Positions 1 to 10,113 are shown, counted from the stretch's first letter. The stretch is 64,000 bases of DNA from Streptomyces albogriseolus (GCA_014650475.1 BMVA01000021.1:1-64000), one strand, 5' to 3'. Notes: generated by a model from the letters alone, not told the origin. Program-made: numbers and translations.

Positions 1-1970
1 CGCTTGAGGCGCTCCTCCAGCGGCAGCGCGGCCAGCTCCTCGGCCTTGCCCGCCTTCAGCGACTTCGCCGTCGCCCCCTCGAACAGCTGCATGAGCTTCT
101 GCAGCGGGTCGTAGCCCTCCGAGCGGCGGTCGTAGATCAGGTCCAGGGCGGTGGTCACTTCCTCCTCGCTGAACCGGGCGATCGGGAGGATCTTCGACGC
201 GTGGACGATCGCCGAGTCCAGGCCCGCCTTCACACACTCGTCGAGGAAGACACTGTTCAGCAGGATCCGGGCGGCCGGGTTCAGGCCGAAGGAGATGTTC
301 GACAGGCCCAGAGTGGTCTGCACGTCCGGGTGACGGCGCTTCAGCTCACGGATGCCCTCGATCGTGGCCAGGCCGTCCTTGCGGGACTCCTCCTGACCGG
401 TGCAGATCGTGAACGTCAGACAGTCCACGAGGATGTCCTCCTCGCGGATGCCCCAGTTCCCGGTCAGATCCGCGATCAGCCGCTCGGCGATCTCGACCTT
501 CTTCTGGGCCGTGCGCGCCTGCCCCTCCTCGTCGATGGTCAGCGCGATCAACGCCGCACCGTGCTCCCGCGCCAGCTCCGTCACCCGCGCGAACCGGGAC
601 TCGGGGCCGTCGCCGTCCTCGTAGTTCACCGAGTTGATCACCGCGCGGCCGCCCAGCATCTCCAGCCCGGCGCGGATCACGTCGACCTCGGTGGAGTCCA
701 GCACGATCGGCAGCGTCGAGGCGGTCGCGAACCGCCCCGCCAGCTCCCGCATGTCCGCCACACCGTCACGGCCCACGTAGTCGACACACAGGTCCAGCAG
801 GTGGGCGCCCTCACGGATCTGCTCCCGCGCCATCTCCACGCAGTCGTCCCAGCGGCCCTCCAGCATCGCCTCACGGAACTTCTTCGACCCGTTGGCGTTC
901 GTGCGCTCACCGATCGCCAGATACGAGGTGTCCTGCCGGAACGGCACACTCTGATACAGCGACGCCGCACCCGGCTCCGGACGCGGCTCACGCTCCACCG
1001 GGGCCAGCTCCCGCACCCGCTCGACCAGCCGGCGCAGATGCTCCGGAGTGGTACCGCAGCAGCCGCCCACCAGCGACAGCCCGTACTCCCGCACGAACGT
1101 CTCCTGCGCGTCCGCCAGCTCCGGCGCGGTCAGCGGGTAGTGGGCGCCGTCCTTGGTCAGCTCGGGCAGACCGGCGTTCGGCATGCACGACAGCCGGACG
1201 CGGGAGTGGCGCGCCAGGTAGCGCAGGTGCTCGCTCATCTCCGCGGGGCCGGTCGCACAGTTCAGGCCGATCATGTCGATGCCCAGCGGCTCCAGCGCGG
1301 TCAGGGCCGCACCGATCTCCGAGCCGAGCAGCATCGTGCCGGTGGTCTCCACCGTCACCGACACGATCAGCGGGACCTCGAGGCCGACGGCCTCCATGGC
1401 ACGGCGGGCGGCGATGACGGACGCCTTGGTCTGCAGCAGGTCCTGCGTGGTCTCCACGAGCAGCGCGTCGGCGCCGCCGGCGAGCAGGCCCTCCGCGTTC
1501 TGCTGGTAGGCGTCGCGGATGGCGCCGAACGTGGTGTGGCCGAGGGTGGGCAGCTTGGTGCCCGGGCCCATGGAGCCCAGCACCCAGCGCGGCCGGCCAT
1601 CCTGGCCGGTGAACTCGTCCGCCGTCTCGCGGGCGATGCGGGCGCCCGCCTCGGACAGTTCGAGCACGCGCTCGGCGATGTCGTATTCGCCCAATGCGGT
1701 GAGGTTGGCGCCGAACGTGTTCGTCTCGACGCAGTCGACGCCCGCGTCGAAGTACTCGGCATGGACCGAACGGACGATGTCGGGGCGGGTGACGTTCAGG
1801 ATCTCGTTGCAGCCCTCGAGGTTCTGGAAGTCCTCGAGCGTGGGGTCCTGGGCCTGGAGCATCGTGCCCATGGCTCCGTCGGCGACCACCACACGGGTGG
1901 CCAGAGCCTCACGGAGTGCGGACACACGGGTCCGGCTGTCGGCGGAAGGGGTCAGCGGCAACGAGGCCAT
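1..1970 (-). CDS. metH: MetH, cobalamin-dependent methionine synthase (N-terminal part)
   Basis: Transfers a methyl group from methyltetrahydrofolate to homocysteine through cobalamin, giving methionine in the cytoplasm. About 656 residues are visible and the gene runs off the left edge. The homocysteine-binding barrel comes first: the zinc-thiolate ligands are visible as an N-C-A-T-G segment near residue 238 and a G-G-C-C-G motif near 303. The pterin-binding domain follows, with the sequence AIGERTNANGSKKF near residue 350. The start of the B12-binding part is reached at the window edge. The start chosen gives MASLPLTPSAD, typical for actinobacterial MetH. No cobalamin riboswitch was recognised upstream. 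The B12-binding and reactivation domains lie outside the window. Confidence 0.96.
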   Translation of the reverse strand, partial: MASLPLTPSADSRTRVSALREALATRVVVADGAMGTMLQAQDPTLEDFQNLEGCNEILNVTRPDIVRSVHAEYFDAGVDCVETNTFGANLTALGEYDIAERVLELSEAGARIARETADEFTGQDGRPRWVLGSMGPGTKLPTLGHTTFGAIRDAYQQNAEGLLAGGADALLVETTQDLLQTKASVIAARRAMEAVGLEVPLIVSVTVETTGTMLLGSEIGAALTALEPLGIDMIGLNCATGPAEMSEHLRYLARHSRVRLSCMPNAGLPELTKDGAHYPLTAPELADAQETFVREYGLSLVGGCCGTTPEHLRRLVERVRELAPVEREPRPEPGAASLYQSVPFRQDTSYLAIGERTNANGSKKFREAMLEGRWDDCVEMAREQIREGAHLLDLCVDYVGRDGVADMRELAGRFATASTLPIVLDSTEVDVIRAGLEMLGGRAVINSVNYEDGDGPESRFARVTELAREHGAALIALTIDEEGQARTAQKKVEIAERLIADLTGNWGIREEDILVDCLTFTICTGQEESRKDGLATIEGIRELKRRHPDVQTTLGLSNISFGLNPAARILLNSVFLDECVKAGLDSAIVHASKILPIARFSEEEVTTALDLIYDRRSEGYDPLQKLMQLFEGATAKSLKAGKAEELAALPLEERLK

Positions 1971-2198
1971 GAAAGGGGCTCCCTCAGGTGCGACGGCTGT
2001 CGGCTTTGCGGCTGCCCGGAAAAGTCACCTGTTCGAGCTTCCCCGGCAGGGCGCACGCCGTCAGGGTATCCGGGACCGCCCCCTGGCGTCGGGAGCGTCC
2101 ACGGGCCGGACGAAGATGGCCGACGGGCGACGGTCGGGGCGGGAGAGACCCGGCCGATCATGACCGACTATTAGCGAAGGGTCGGCATCGACCGGTAG

Positions 2199-2217
2199 TG
2201 TTCGGCATTGCCGAACA
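2199..2217 (+). promoter_or_regulatory. GylR operator upstream of gylR
   Basis: A perfect 9-bp inverted repeat with one central base (TGTTCGGCA-T-TGCCGAACA) lies 52 bp before the gylR start. A weaker copy of the half-site (GTCGGCATCGAC) sits just upstream at about 2181-2192. The same motif recurs before glpF at 3248-3266, which points to GylR autoregulation. Autoregulation by GylR is known for S. coelicolor; the site assignment here is inference from position and similarity. Confidence 0.8.
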
Positions 2218-2269
2218 GCGGCAGCGACGTCGCGAGTCGGCGCTCGAAGGGGACGGAGGCAGTACGGCG

Positions 2270-3034
2270 ATGGCACGGAACATCCAGTCGCTCGAACGGG
2301 CGGCAGCGATGCTGCGCCTGCTCGCGGGCGGCGAGCGACGGCTCGGCCTCTCGGACATCGCCTCCTCGCTGGGCCTCGCCAAGGGCACCGCCCACGGCAT
2401 CCTGCGCACCCTCCAGCAGGAGGGGTTCGTCGAACAGGACGAGGCCTCCGGCCGCTACCAGCTGGGCGCCGAGCTACTGCGCCTGGGCACCACCTACCTG
2501 GATGTGCACGAGCTGCGCGCCCGCGCCCTGGTGTGGACGGACGACCTGGCACGCTCCAGCGGGGAGAGCGTCTACCTCGGGGTGCTGCACCAGCAGGGCG
2601 TGCTGATCGTGCACCACGTCTTCCGGCCCGACGACAGCCGGCAGGTGCTGGAGATCGGCGCCATGCAGCCGCTGCACTCCACGGCCCTGGGCAAGGTGCT
2701 GTCGGCCTACGACCCGGTCGCGCACAGCGAGGCCCTGGAGGCCGACCGCAAGGCGTTCACCGACCGCACGGTGTGCGATGTCGAGGCCTTCGAGGAGATC
2801 CTCGACCTCACCCGCGCGCGGGGGTACGCGGCGGACGTGGAGGAGACTTGGGAGGGCGTGGCCTCGCTCGCCGCGCCCATCCACGACCGGCGGCGCATGC
2901 CGGTCGGGGCGGTCGGCATCACCGGCGCGGTGGAGCGGCTGCGCAAGGACGGCGAGCTGCGGCCCGAGCTGATCGCGGCGGTGCGGGACTGCGCCCGCGC
3001 GGTGTCGCGGGACCTGGGCGCCGGACGCTTCTGA
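2270..3034 (+). CDS. gylR: GylR, IclR-family repressor of the glycerol operon
   Basis: A 254-residue IclR-family regulator that represses glycerol uptake and catabolism, with glycerol-3-phosphate the known inducer in S. coelicolor. An N-terminal winged helix-turn-helix (about residues 5-70: SLERAAAMLRLL, then LGLAKGTAHGILRTL) is followed by the IclR effector domain (about 80-250, including the LHSTALGKVLSAY motif). ATG 2270 is chosen because a GGACGGAGG ribosome site precedes it; longer in-frame starts add a non-conserved tail. It lies directly upstream of glpF-glpK-glpD with an operator on each side. Equivalent to SCO1658 by recollection. Confidence 0.93.
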   Translation: MARNIQSLERAAAMLRLLAGGERRLGLSDIASSLGLAKGTAHGILRTLQQEGFVEQDEASGRYQLGAELLRLGTTYLDVHELRARALVWTDDLARSSGESVYLGVLHQQGVLIVHHVFRPDDSRQVLEIGAMQPLHSTALGKVLSAYDPVAHSEALEADRKAFTDRTVCDVEAFEEILDLTRARGYAADVEETWEGVASLAAPIHDRRRMPVGAVGITGAVERLRKDGELRPELIAAVRDCARAVSRDLGAGRF

Positions 3035-3393
3035 GCGGGCGGGCGCGCGCAGGCCGCGACCCGGCGCCCCCCATGTCGGACACACAGCACCCGGACGCCC
3101 CGAGGGCGGGCCGGGGCTCAGGCACGCCCGCGAACGAAGACGCGCGGCGACCGTCCGCCCGGGTCACCCCGGCGATCAATAACGATCGCACTTTCGACAA
3201 CCGAGACTCTTGACGCATCTCCGGTGCCGGGCAAGACTCCCGTCCATCGGTCGGCATTGTCGAACACCTACCGGCAATACGCGCTAGAGTGGGACAACGC
3301 CAAGGGCCGGCAACGCTCTCACCCCCTGAGGGCGCCAATCCCCGGAGGGACCCGGGGGTCGGCATCCCTGGACGAAGGACAAAGGAGTCGCGG
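3035..3393 (+). promoter_or_regulatory. gyl operon control region
   Basis: This 359-bp gap between gylR and glpF contains no gene. It holds an imperfect copy of the GylR palindrome at 3248-3266 (15 of 19 positions match the site at 2199). A possible -10 element TAGAGT lies at 3285-3290, just downstream of the operator, so bound repressor would block it. A second candidate promoter (TTGACG at 3210, AAGACT at 3233) lies further upstream. A strong AAGGAG ribosome site at 3382-3387 serves glpF. Promoter elements are by eye only. Confidence 0.65.
3248..3266 (+). promoter_or_regulatory. GylR operator upstream of glpF
   Basis: The stretch TCGGCATTGTCGAACA at 3251-3266 matches the right part of the perfect palindrome before gylR with one substitution; the left three bases diverge. 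It sits where a repressor of the glpFKD promoter should bind. Confidence 0.75.
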
Positions 3394-4188
3394 GTGTCCA
3401 GCTCCGACATCTTCATCGGCGAGACCATCGGTACCGCCATACTCATCCTGCTCGGCGGCGGTGTGTGCGCCGCCGTGACGCTCAAGGCCTCCAAGGCCCG
3501 TAACGCCGGCTGGCTCGCCATCGCCTTCGGCTGGGGCTTCGCCGTCATGACGGCGGTCTACATCGCGGGGCCGCTCTCCGGCGCCCATCTGAATCCGGCC
3601 GTGACCGTCGCCCTCGCTGTCAAGGACGGCGAGTGGGCGAACGTCCCGACCTACTTCGCCGGGGAGTTCCTCGGCGCGATGATCGGCGCCACGCTGGTGT
3701 GGCTCGCGTACTACGGCCAGTTCCAGGCCCACCTCACCGACAAGGAGATCGTCGGCGGCCCCGGCGCCCAGACGACGTCCGCCAAGGCCGTCGAGGCGCA
3801 GGAGAAGGGCGCCGGCCCGGTGCTCGGCGTCTTCTCCACGGGTCCGGAGATCCGGAACACGGTGCAGAACCTCACCACGGAGATCATCGGCACCTTCGTG
3901 CTGCTGCTCGCCGTGCTCACGCAGGGCCTGAACGACGCGGGCAACGGCCTCGGCGTGCTCGGCGGTCTGATCACCGCGCTCGTGGTGGTCTCGATCGGCC
4001 TGTCGCTGGGCGGCCCGACGGGCTACGCCATCAACCCCGCCCGTGACCTCGGCCCCCGTATCGTCCACGCCCTGCTGCCGCTGCCCAACAAGGGCGGCTC
4101 CGACTGGTCGTACGCCTGGGTCCCGGTGGTCGGTCCGCTGATCGGCGGCGCCATCGCGGCCGGCGTCTACAACGTCGCCTTCGCCTAG
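3394..4188 (+). CDS. glpF: GlpF, glycerol facilitator (aquaglyceroporin)
   Basis: A 264-residue membrane channel for glycerol uptake, first gene of the operon. Both aquaporin half-helix signatures are present: HLNPAVTVA near residue 70 and [10 protein letters not shown] near 212. The Asp after the second NPAR is the glycerol-channel hallmark that separates GlpF from water-only aquaporins. Several hydrophobic helices span the length. GTG 3394 is chosen because AAGGAG lies six bases before it; an ATG further upstream gives a charged, non-membrane extension. glpK follows after 83 bp. Called gylC in the S. coelicolor literature. Confidence 0.94.
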   Translation: MSSSDIFIGETIGTAILILLGGGVCAAVTLKASKARNAGWLAIAFGWGFAVMTAVYIAGPLSGAHLNPAVTVALAVKDGEWANVPTYFAGEFLGAMIGATLVWLAYYGQFQAHLTDKEIVGGPGAQTTSAKAVEAQEKGAGPVLGVFSTGPEIRNTVQNLTTEIIGTFVLLLAVLTQGLNDAGNGLGVLGGLITALVVVSIGLSLGGPTGYAINPARDLGPRIVHALLPLPNKGGSDWSYAWVPVVGPLIGGAIAAGVYNVAFA

Positions 4189-4271
4189 ATGACCTCACCG
4201 GCTTCCACCGCGATCGTTGCAGAAGCGCCGTACCCACTGCCCCGTAACCAAGGAACTTCCAGGAGCACACC

Positions 4272-5810
4272 GTGACCGACGCCCACACCGCCGGCCCGTT
4301 CATCGCCGCCATCGACCAGGGCACCACTTCTTCCCGCTGCATCGTCTTCGACCGCGACGGGCGCATCGTCTCCGTCGACCAGAAGGAGCACGAGCAGATC
4401 TTCCCCAAGCCCGGCTGGGTGGAGCACGACGCCACCGAGATCTGGGCCAACGTCCAGGAGGTGGTCGCCGGCGCCGTCGCCAAGGCCGGCATCACCCGGG
4501 ACGACATCAAGGCCATCGGCATCACCAACCAGCGCGAGACCACCGTGCTGTGGGACAGGCACACCGGTGAGCCGGTCCACAACGCGATCGTCTGGCAGGA
4601 CACCCGTACCGACGCCCTCTGCCGTGAGCTGGGCCGCAACGTGGGCCAGGACCGCTTCCGCCGCGAGACGGGCCTGCCCCTGGCCTCCTACTTCGCCGGC
4701 CCCAAGGCCCGCTGGCTGCTCGACAACGTCGAGGGCCTGAAGGAGCGTGCGGAAGCGGGCGACATTCTTTTCGGCACCATGGACACATGGGTCATCTGGA
4801 ACCTCACGGGCGGAACGGACGGCGGCCGGCACGTCACCGACGTCACCAACGCCTCCCGCACCCTGCTGATGAACCTGCACACCATGCAGTGGGACCAGAA
4901 GATCGCCGAGTCGATCGGCGTCCCCACGCCGATGCTGCCGGAGATCCGCTCCTCCGCCGAGGTCTACGGCGAGATCAAGGGCGGCAAGCTGGGCGACCTG
5001 CTCGGCGGCATCCCGGTCGCCTCGGCGCTGGGCGACCAGCAGGCGGCCCTGTTCGGCCAGACCTGCTTCTCCGAGGGCGAGACCAAGTCGACCTACGGCA
5101 CCGGCACCTTCATGGTGATGAACACCGGCGACAAGCTCATCAACTCCTACAGCGGCCTGCTGACCACGGTCGGCTACCAGATCGGCGACCAGAAGCCGGT
5201 CTACGCTCTGGAGGGCTCGATCGCCGTCACCGGTTCGCTGGTGCAGTGGATGCGCGACCAGATGGGCCTGATCTCCACCGCCGCCGAGATCGAGACCCTG
5301 GCGCTGTCCGTCGAGGACAACGGCGGCGCCTACTTCGTGCCGGCCTTCTCCGGCCTGTTCGCCCCGTACTGGCGCTCCGACGCCCGCGGAGTGATCGCCG
5401 GCCTCACCCGGTACGTGACCAAGGCGCACCTCGCGCGCGCCGTCCTGGAGGCCACCGCCTGGCAGACGCGGGAGATCGCCGACGCCATGACGAAGGACTC
5501 CGGCGTGGAGCTCACCGCCCTCAAGGTCGACGGCGGCATGACCTCCAACAACCTGCTGATGCAGACGCTCTCGGACTTCCTGGACGCCCCCGTGGTGCGC
5601 CCGATGGTCGCCGAGACCACCTGCCTCGGCGCCGCCTACGCCGCCGGCCTGGCCGTCGGCTTCTGGAACAGCACCGACGACCTGCGCGCCAACTGGCGCA
5701 GGGCCGCCGAGTGGACCCCCCGCATGGACGCGGACACCCGCGACCGTGAGTACAAGAGCTGGCTCAAGGCCGTCGAGCGGACCATGGGCTGGCTCGAGGA
5801 CGAGGAGTAG
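4272..5810 (+). CDS. glpK: GlpK, glycerol kinase
   Basis: A 512-residue FGGY-family kinase that phosphorylates glycerol to glycerol-3-phosphate in the cytoplasm. The phosphate-binding DQGTTSSR motif is near residue 15, the substrate-loop WQDTRT near 108, the GTGTF segment near 277, and the C-terminal [12 protein letters not shown]-site motif near 420. GTG 4272 is preceded by AGGAG. Length is normal for the family. It is co-directional with glpF and with glpD, which starts 7 bp after the stop. Called gylA in S. coelicolor. Confidence 0.96.
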   Translation: MTDAHTAGPFIAAIDQGTTSSRCIVFDRDGRIVSVDQKEHEQIFPKPGWVEHDATEIWANVQEVVAGAVAKAGITRDDIKAIGITNQRETTVLWDRHTGEPVHNAIVWQDTRTDALCRELGRNVGQDRFRRETGLPLASYFAGPKARWLLDNVEGLKERAEAGDILFGTMDTWVIWNLTGGTDGGRHVTDVTNASRTLLMNLHTMQWDQKIAESIGVPTPMLPEIRSSAEVYGEIKGGKLGDLLGGIPVASALGDQQAALFGQTCFSEGETKSTYGTGTFMVMNTGDKLINSYSGLLTTVGYQIGDQKPVYALEGSIAVTGSLVQWMRDQMGLISTAAEIETLALSVEDNGGAYFVPAFSGLFAPYWRSDARGVIAGLTRYVTKAHLARAVLEATAWQTREIADAMTKDSGVELTALKVDGGMTSNNLLMQTLSDFLDAPVVRPMVAETTCLGAAYAAGLAVGFWNSTDDLRANWRRAAEWTPRMDADTRDREYKSWLKAVERTMGWLEDEE

Positions 5811-5817
5811 AACCGCC

Positions 5818-7434
5818 ATGACCACCCAAGCCACCCTGCAGTCCGTACCTGCCCTGGGGACGCACCCGGCGTCCGGCCCGAACCCGAGCCGTGCCGAGAC
5901 CCGGGAGCAGCTCTCCAAGGCGTCGTACGACCTCCTCGTCATCGGCGGCGGCATCCTGGGCATCTCCACCGCCTGGCACGCCGCGCAGTCCGGTCTCAGG
6001 GTGGCTCTGGTGGACGCCGGTGACTTCGCCGGGGCCACCTCCTCCGCCTCCTCCAAGCTGCTCCACGGCGGTCTGCGCTACCTGCAGACCGGCGCGGTGA
6101 AGCTGGTGGCGGAGAACCACTTCGAGCGCCGTGCGGTCTCCCGTCAGGTGGCCCCCCACCTGTCGAACCCGCTCACGTTCTACCTCCCCGTGTACAAGGG
6201 CGGGCCGCACGGCGCGGCGAAGCTCGGGGCCGGTGTGTTCGCCTACTCGGCGCTGTCGGCCTTCGGTGACGGCGTCGGCCACCTGCTCTCGCCGGCGAAG
6301 GCCGCGCAGGACGTGCCGGAGCTGCGCACCGAGAACCTCAAGGCCGTGGCCGTGTACGGCGACGACCAGATGAACGACGCGCGCATGGCGCTGATGACGG
6401 TCCGCGCGGCCGCCGAGTCGGGCGCGGTCGTGCTCAACCACGCCGAGGTGACGGGCCTGCGCTTCACCAAGGGCCGGGTCACCGGCGCCGAGCTGCGGGA
6501 CCGGCTCTCCGGCGACGAGTTCGGCGTCAACGCGCGGCTGGTGCTCAACGCGACCGGCCCGTGGGTGGACCACCTGCGCCGCATGGAGGACCCGGACGCC
6601 GCCCCGTCGATCCGGCTGTCGAAGGGCGCGCACCTGGTCCTGAAGCGGACCTCCCCGTGGAAGGCCGCGCTGGCCACGCCGATCGACAAGTACCGGATCA
6701 CCTTCGCCCTCCCCTGGGAGGACATGCTGCTGCTCGGCACCACCGACGAGGTGTACGAGGGCGACCCGGCGGACGTCGCGGTGAACGAGAAGGACATCGC
6801 GCAGATACTCGACGAGGCCGCGTTCTCCATCCGGGACCAGCAGCTCGGCCGTGACCTGATCACCTACTCCTTCGCCGGTCTGCGGGTGCTGCCGGGCGGC
6901 CCCGGCGACACGGCCAAGGCCAAGCGGGAGACGGTGGTCACCGAGGGCCGGGGCGGGATGCTGTCCGTCGCGGGCGGCAAGTGGACCACGTTCCGCCACA
7001 TCGGCCGTACGGTGATGCGCAAGCTGCAGGAGCTGCCCGGTCATCCGCTGGGCGAGAACTTCGAGCCGGTCGGCGCGCTGCCGAAGAAGCTGCCGCTGCC
7101 CGGCGTGGCCAACCCGCGCGCCGTCGCCCACCGCCTGCTGGTGGACGGCCCGGCGCCCGGCCCGCGCATGGCGGCGGACACCGCCCGGCACCTGGCCACC
7201 CACTACGGGTCGCTGGCCTTCGACATCGCCCGCCTGGCGAACGAGGACCCGGCGCTGGCCCGGCGTGTCCACCCGGACGCCCCGGAGATCTGGGCGCAGG
7301 TCGTGTGGGCCCGGGACCACGAGTGGGCCGAGACCGCGGACGACGTGCTGCGCCGCCGCACCACCCTGACCATCCGGGGCCTGGCCACGGACGAGATCCG
7401 GGCGGACGTGCAGGAGCTGCTCGACAGGAAGTGA
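5818..7434 (+). CDS. glpD: GlpD, glycerol-3-phosphate dehydrogenase (FAD)
   Basis: A 538-residue FAD enzyme that oxidises glycerol-3-phosphate to dihydroxyacetone phosphate and passes electrons to the respiratory chain, so it is peripheral to the membrane. The FAD-binding VIGGGILGIS motif lies at residues 41-50. The family block SSKLLHGGLRYLQTG is near residue 78, and the DAO_C domain fills the last 130 residues. ATG 5818 follows an AGGAG that overlaps the glpK stop region. It is the last gene of the operon, followed by two hairpins. Called gylB in S. coelicolor. Confidence 0.95.
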   Translation: MTTQATLQSVPALGTHPASGPNPSRAETREQLSKASYDLLVIGGGILGISTAWHAAQSGLRVALVDAGDFAGATSSASSKLLHGGLRYLQTGAVKLVAENHFERRAVSRQVAPHLSNPLTFYLPVYKGGPHGAAKLGAGVFAYSALSAFGDGVGHLLSPAKAAQDVPELRTENLKAVAVYGDDQMNDARMALMTVRAAAESGAVVLNHAEVTGLRFTKGRVTGAELRDRLSGDEFGVNARLVLNATGPWVDHLRRMEDPDAAPSIRLSKGAHLVLKRTSPWKAALATPIDKYRITFALPWEDMLLLGTTDEVYEGDPADVAVNEKDIAQILDEAAFSIRDQQLGRDLITYSFAGLRVLPGGPGDTAKAKRETVVTEGRGGMLSVAGGKWTTFRHIGRTVMRKLQELPGHPLGENFEPVGALPKKLPLPGVANPRAVAHRLLVDGPAPGPRMAADTARHLATHYGSLAFDIARLANEDPALARRVHPDAPEIWAQVVWARDHEWAETADDVLRRRTTLTIRGLATDEIRADVQELLDRK

Positions 7435-7444
7435 CCGCGCCCGC

Positions 7445-7509
7445 GCCGGCTCCCCCGCACGGGAGCCGGCGTGCGGTTGAGGGGCGGCCCGCGCCGACGG
7501 GGCCGCCCC
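7445..7509 (+). terminator. Double hairpin ending the gyl operon
   Basis: Two GC-rich hairpins lie in tandem: a perfect 10-bp stem (7445-7454 with 7461-7470, 6-base loop) and a second 10-bp stem (7481-7490 with 7500-7509). Neither has a U-tract, as is usual in Streptomyces. Confidence 0.7.
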
Positions 7510-7663
7510 TCGCCGCGTTCCGCGGTCCGCCGCGCGGGGTGTTTCCCGGTGCCGTGCGGGGCAGTGATGGGGCACTCCCCCTTGAGCGGGGAGCTGCGGG
7601 AGCCCCCGTGGACACGCCGTAAGGTTGGTGCGTACACGAGGGCACGTCGGAAGGAGGCGCTGG

Positions 7664-8653
7664 GTGATCGAGCTCGAGGGGGTTCCCGAGCTGATCGACC
7701 CGGTCATGGTGGCCGCGTTCGAGGGCTGGAACGACGCCGGTGACGCCGCCTCCACCGCGGTCGCGCATCTGGACAGGGAGTGGAAGGGCGAGGTGTTCGC
7801 GGCGCTCGACGCCGAGGACTACTACGACTTCCAGGTCAACCGCCCCACGGTGTTCATGGAGAACGGCGTGCGGAAGATCACCTGGCCGACGACGCGGCTG
7901 TCGGTGGTGCGGGTGGGCGGCGAGAAACCGCGCGACCTGGTGCTGGTGCGCGGCATCGAACCGTCCATGCGCTGGCGCTCGTTCTGCAACGAGATCCTCG
8001 GCTTCGCGCACGAGCTGGGCGTGGAGCTGGTGGTGGTGCTGGGCGCGCTGCTCGGTGACACCCCGCACACCCGTCCGGTCCCGATCAGCGGGACCACGTC
8101 CGACCCGGACCTGGCCCGCCGCATGGACCTCGAGGAGACCAAGTACGAAGGGCCCACGGGCATCGTCGGCATCCTCCAGGAGGCCTGCACGCACGCGGGC
8201 GTCCCCGCGGTGTCGCTGTGGGCTGCGGTCCCGCACTACGTGTCGCAGCCGCCCAACCCGAAGGCCACGCTGGCCCTGCTGAACCGGCTCGAGGACCTGA
8301 TCGACGTGCGGATCCCGCTGGGCGAGCTGCCCGAGGACGCGCGCGCCTGGCAGGTGGGCGTGGACCAGCTGGCCGCGGAGGACAGCGAGGTCGCCGAGTA
8401 CGTGCAGACGCTGGAGGAGGCGCGGGACACCGCCGAGCTGCCGGAGGCGTCCGGCGAGGCGATCGCCCGCGAGTTCGAGCGGTATCTGCGGCGACGGGAC
8501 GGGGCATCGGGCCCACCCGGGGGTCACGCGACCGCGGAGGGGTCCGACGGTGGGCCGTCGTACCGGCGGGACGGGCCCGGTGGCCGGTCTCGGCCGTCCA
8601 AGCCGCCTCGGCAGGAGGCGGATCAGGACGGCGACGAGTCGTCCGAGGAGTGA
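7664..8653 (+). CDS. parJ: PAC2-family protein, ParJ-like
   Basis: A 329-residue PAC2 (proteasome-assembly-chaperone-like) protein. The S. coelicolor protein at this place (SCO1662, ParJ) is described as binding ParA and affecting ParA polymerisation during sporulation; that role is transferred by position and resemblance. The conserved start MIELEGVPELIDPVM and the AFEGWNDAGDAAS segment are typical of actinobacterial PAC2. The last about 55 residues are charged, Gly/Pro-rich and probably disordered. GTG 7664 has AAGGAGG seven bases before it. Transcribed alone, convergent with mshC. Confidence 0.87.
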   Translation: MIELEGVPELIDPVMVAAFEGWNDAGDAASTAVAHLDREWKGEVFAALDAEDYYDFQVNRPTVFMENGVRKITWPTTRLSVVRVGGEKPRDLVLVRGIEPSMRWRSFCNEILGFAHELGVELVVVLGALLGDTPHTRPVPISGTTSDPDLARRMDLEETKYEGPTGIVGILQEACTHAGVPAVSLWAAVPHYVSQPPNPKATLALLNRLEDLIDVRIPLGELPEDARAWQVGVDQLAAEDSEVAEYVQTLEEARDTAELPEASGEAIAREFERYLRRRDGASGPPGGHATAEGSDGGPSYRRDGPGGRSRPSKPPRQEADQDGDESSEE

Positions 8654-8662
8654 CGTGACATG

Positions 8663-8696
8663 ACGAGGGGCCCGTTCTCAAGAGCGGGCCCCTCGT
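8663..8696. terminator. Terminator hairpin between parJ and mshC
   Basis: A perfect 12-bp stem (8663-8674 with 8685-8696) lies just after the parJ stop, followed by CTTGTTG. Position between two convergent genes suggests it acts in both directions. Confidence 0.75.
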
Positions 8697-8713
8697 CTTG
8701 TTGCGTTGCGCGG

Positions 8714-8760
8714 CGGGTGCGGCGCCGTTGTGGCCGGTCGCGCAGTTCCCCGCGCCCCTG
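8714..8760 (+). repeat. Dispersed intergenic repeat, copy A
   Basis: This 47-bp stretch starts CGGGTGCGGCGCCGT and ends TTCCCCGCGCCCCTG. A copy of the same length with the same ends lies at 53125-53171, and a more diverged one at 48678-48720. All three are in non-coding DNA. From memory this sequence recurs between genes across Streptomyces genomes. Confidence 0.7.
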
Positions 8761-8771
8761 GAGGGGTTCTC

Positions 8772-10001
8772 CTAGAGGGCGACTCCCAGCAGTGCGTCCA
8801 CGGCGCGGGAGACGATGCCGGGCGCGCCGGTGTCGGTGCCGCCGCTCTGCTCCTGCAGCACGGTCCAGCGGTCGACGGCGGCGAGCGCGGCCGGGGCGTT
8901 CAGGTCGTCCGCGAGGGCGTCGCGGATCTCCTCGACGAGCGCCTCGGCGGACGGGCCGTCGGGGCGGGAGACCGCGGCGCGCCAGTGCTGAAGGCGGGTC
9001 ACGGCGTCCTGGAGGACCTGGCCGGTCCACTCCCAGTCGGAGCGGTAGTGGTGGGCGAGGAGCGCCAGGCGGATCGCCGCCGGGTCGACGCCGTCGCGCC
9101 GGAGCTGGGAGACGAAGACCAGGTTGCCCTTGGACTTGGACATCTTCTCGCCGTCCAGGGCGACCATGCCGGCGTGTACATAGGCCTTGGCCATCGGGTA
9201 CTCGCCGGTGAGCACCTGGGCGTGCGAGGCGCCCATCTCGTGGTGCGGGAAGACCAGGTCGGAGCCGCCGCCCTGGATGTCGAAGGTCATGCCGAGGTGG
9301 TCGAGGGCGATGGCCACGCACTCGATGTGCCAGCCGGGCCGGCCGCGGCCGAGCGAGCCGCCGTCCCAGCTCGGCTCGCCCTCGCGGGCGGCCATCCAGA
9401 GCATCGGGTCGACGGGGTTCTTCTTGCCCGGGCGGTCCGGGTCGCCGCCGCGTTCGGCGGACAGCATCCGCATGGCGGCCGCGTCCAGGTGCGAGACCTG
9501 GCCGAAGTGCCGGTCGGATTCGACGGAGAAGTAGATGTCGCCGTCGATCTCGTAGGTGGCGCCGAGTTCCCGGAGCCGCTCGACGATCGGGACGATGCCG
9601 GGTATGGCCTCGACCGCGCCTATGTAGTGCCGGGGCGGCAGCATCCGCAGGGCGGTCATGTCCTCGCGGAACAGGGCCGTCTCCCGCTCGGCGAGTGCGG
9701 TCCAGTCGACGCCGTCGCGCTCGGCCCGCTCCAGCAGCGGGTCGTCGACGTCGGTGACGTTCTGGACGTAGTGAACCTGCCGCTTGTTGTCGAGCCACAC
9801 GCGCTGCACGAGGTCGAACGCGTTGTAGGTCGCCGCGTGTCCGATGTGGGTGGCGTCGTAGGGCGTGATGCCGCAGACGTAGAGACGGGCGACGGGACCG
9901 GGGTCGAGGGTGACCGGACCGTCGGTCGCGGTGTCGTGGATCCTCAGGTCGCGGCCCTGACCGGGCAGGGCGGGGACTTCGGAAGCGGGCCAGGCATGCA
10001 T
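8772..10001 (-). CDS. mshC: MshC, cysteine:GlcN-Ins ligase (mycothiol synthesis)
   Basis: Joins cysteine to glucosaminyl-inositol using ATP, the third committed step of mycothiol synthesis. The 409-residue protein is a class I aminoacyl-tRNA-synthetase fold related to CysRS. HIGH lies at residues 52-55, KMSKS at about 285-289, and a zinc-ligand-type Cys at 43 (YVCGITPYD). The [14 protein letters not shown] block is characteristic of MshC rather than CysRS, and the anticodon-binding domain of CysRS is missing. Three uncharacterised genes follow in the same orientation upstream, a grouping conserved in mycothiol-producing actinobacteria. Confidence 0.95.
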   Translation of the reverse strand: MHAWPASEVPALPGQGRDLRIHDTATDGPVTLDPGPVARLYVCGITPYDATHIGHAATYNAFDLVQRVWLDNKRQVHYVQNVTDVDDPLLERAERDGVDWTALAERETALFREDMTALRMLPPRHYIGAVEAIPGIVPIVERLRELGATYEIDGDIYFSVESDRHFGQVSHLDAAAMRMLSAERGGDPDRPGKKNPVDPMLWMAAREGEPSWDGGSLGRGRPGWHIECVAIALDHLGMTFDIQGGGSDLVFPHHEMGASHAQVLTGEYPMAKAYVHAGMVALDGEKMSKSKGNLVFVSQLRRDGVDPAAIRLALLAHHYRSDWEWTGQVLQDAVTRLQHWRAAVSRPDGPSAEALVEEIRDALADDLNAPAALAAVDRWTVLQEQSGGTDTGAPGIVSRAVDALLGVAL

Positions 10002-10113
10002 GTCATGAGCCTAACCGGACCCGAGTTCCGGATACGAACCGGAACGGGCTGTATGGCCGGGAAGGCGGTCTTGCGGGTCGCCGTGCCGTGTGCCCGACCG
10101 GCCTCCGTCACGG

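Noticed and set aside
201-2174. Long plus-strand open frame opposite metH
   Set aside because: The minus strand of this interval codes for MetH with its zinc and pterin motifs. The plus-strand frame is an antisense artefact of high GC.
1971-2198. Cobalamin or SAM riboswitch upstream of metH
   Set aside because: I could not find a B12-box-like sequence or a consistent aptamer fold, so no riboswitch is claimed.
4185-6056. Long minus-strand frame opposite glpK
   Set aside because: The plus strand carries clear GlpK motifs; the minus-strand translation is repetitive shadow sequence.
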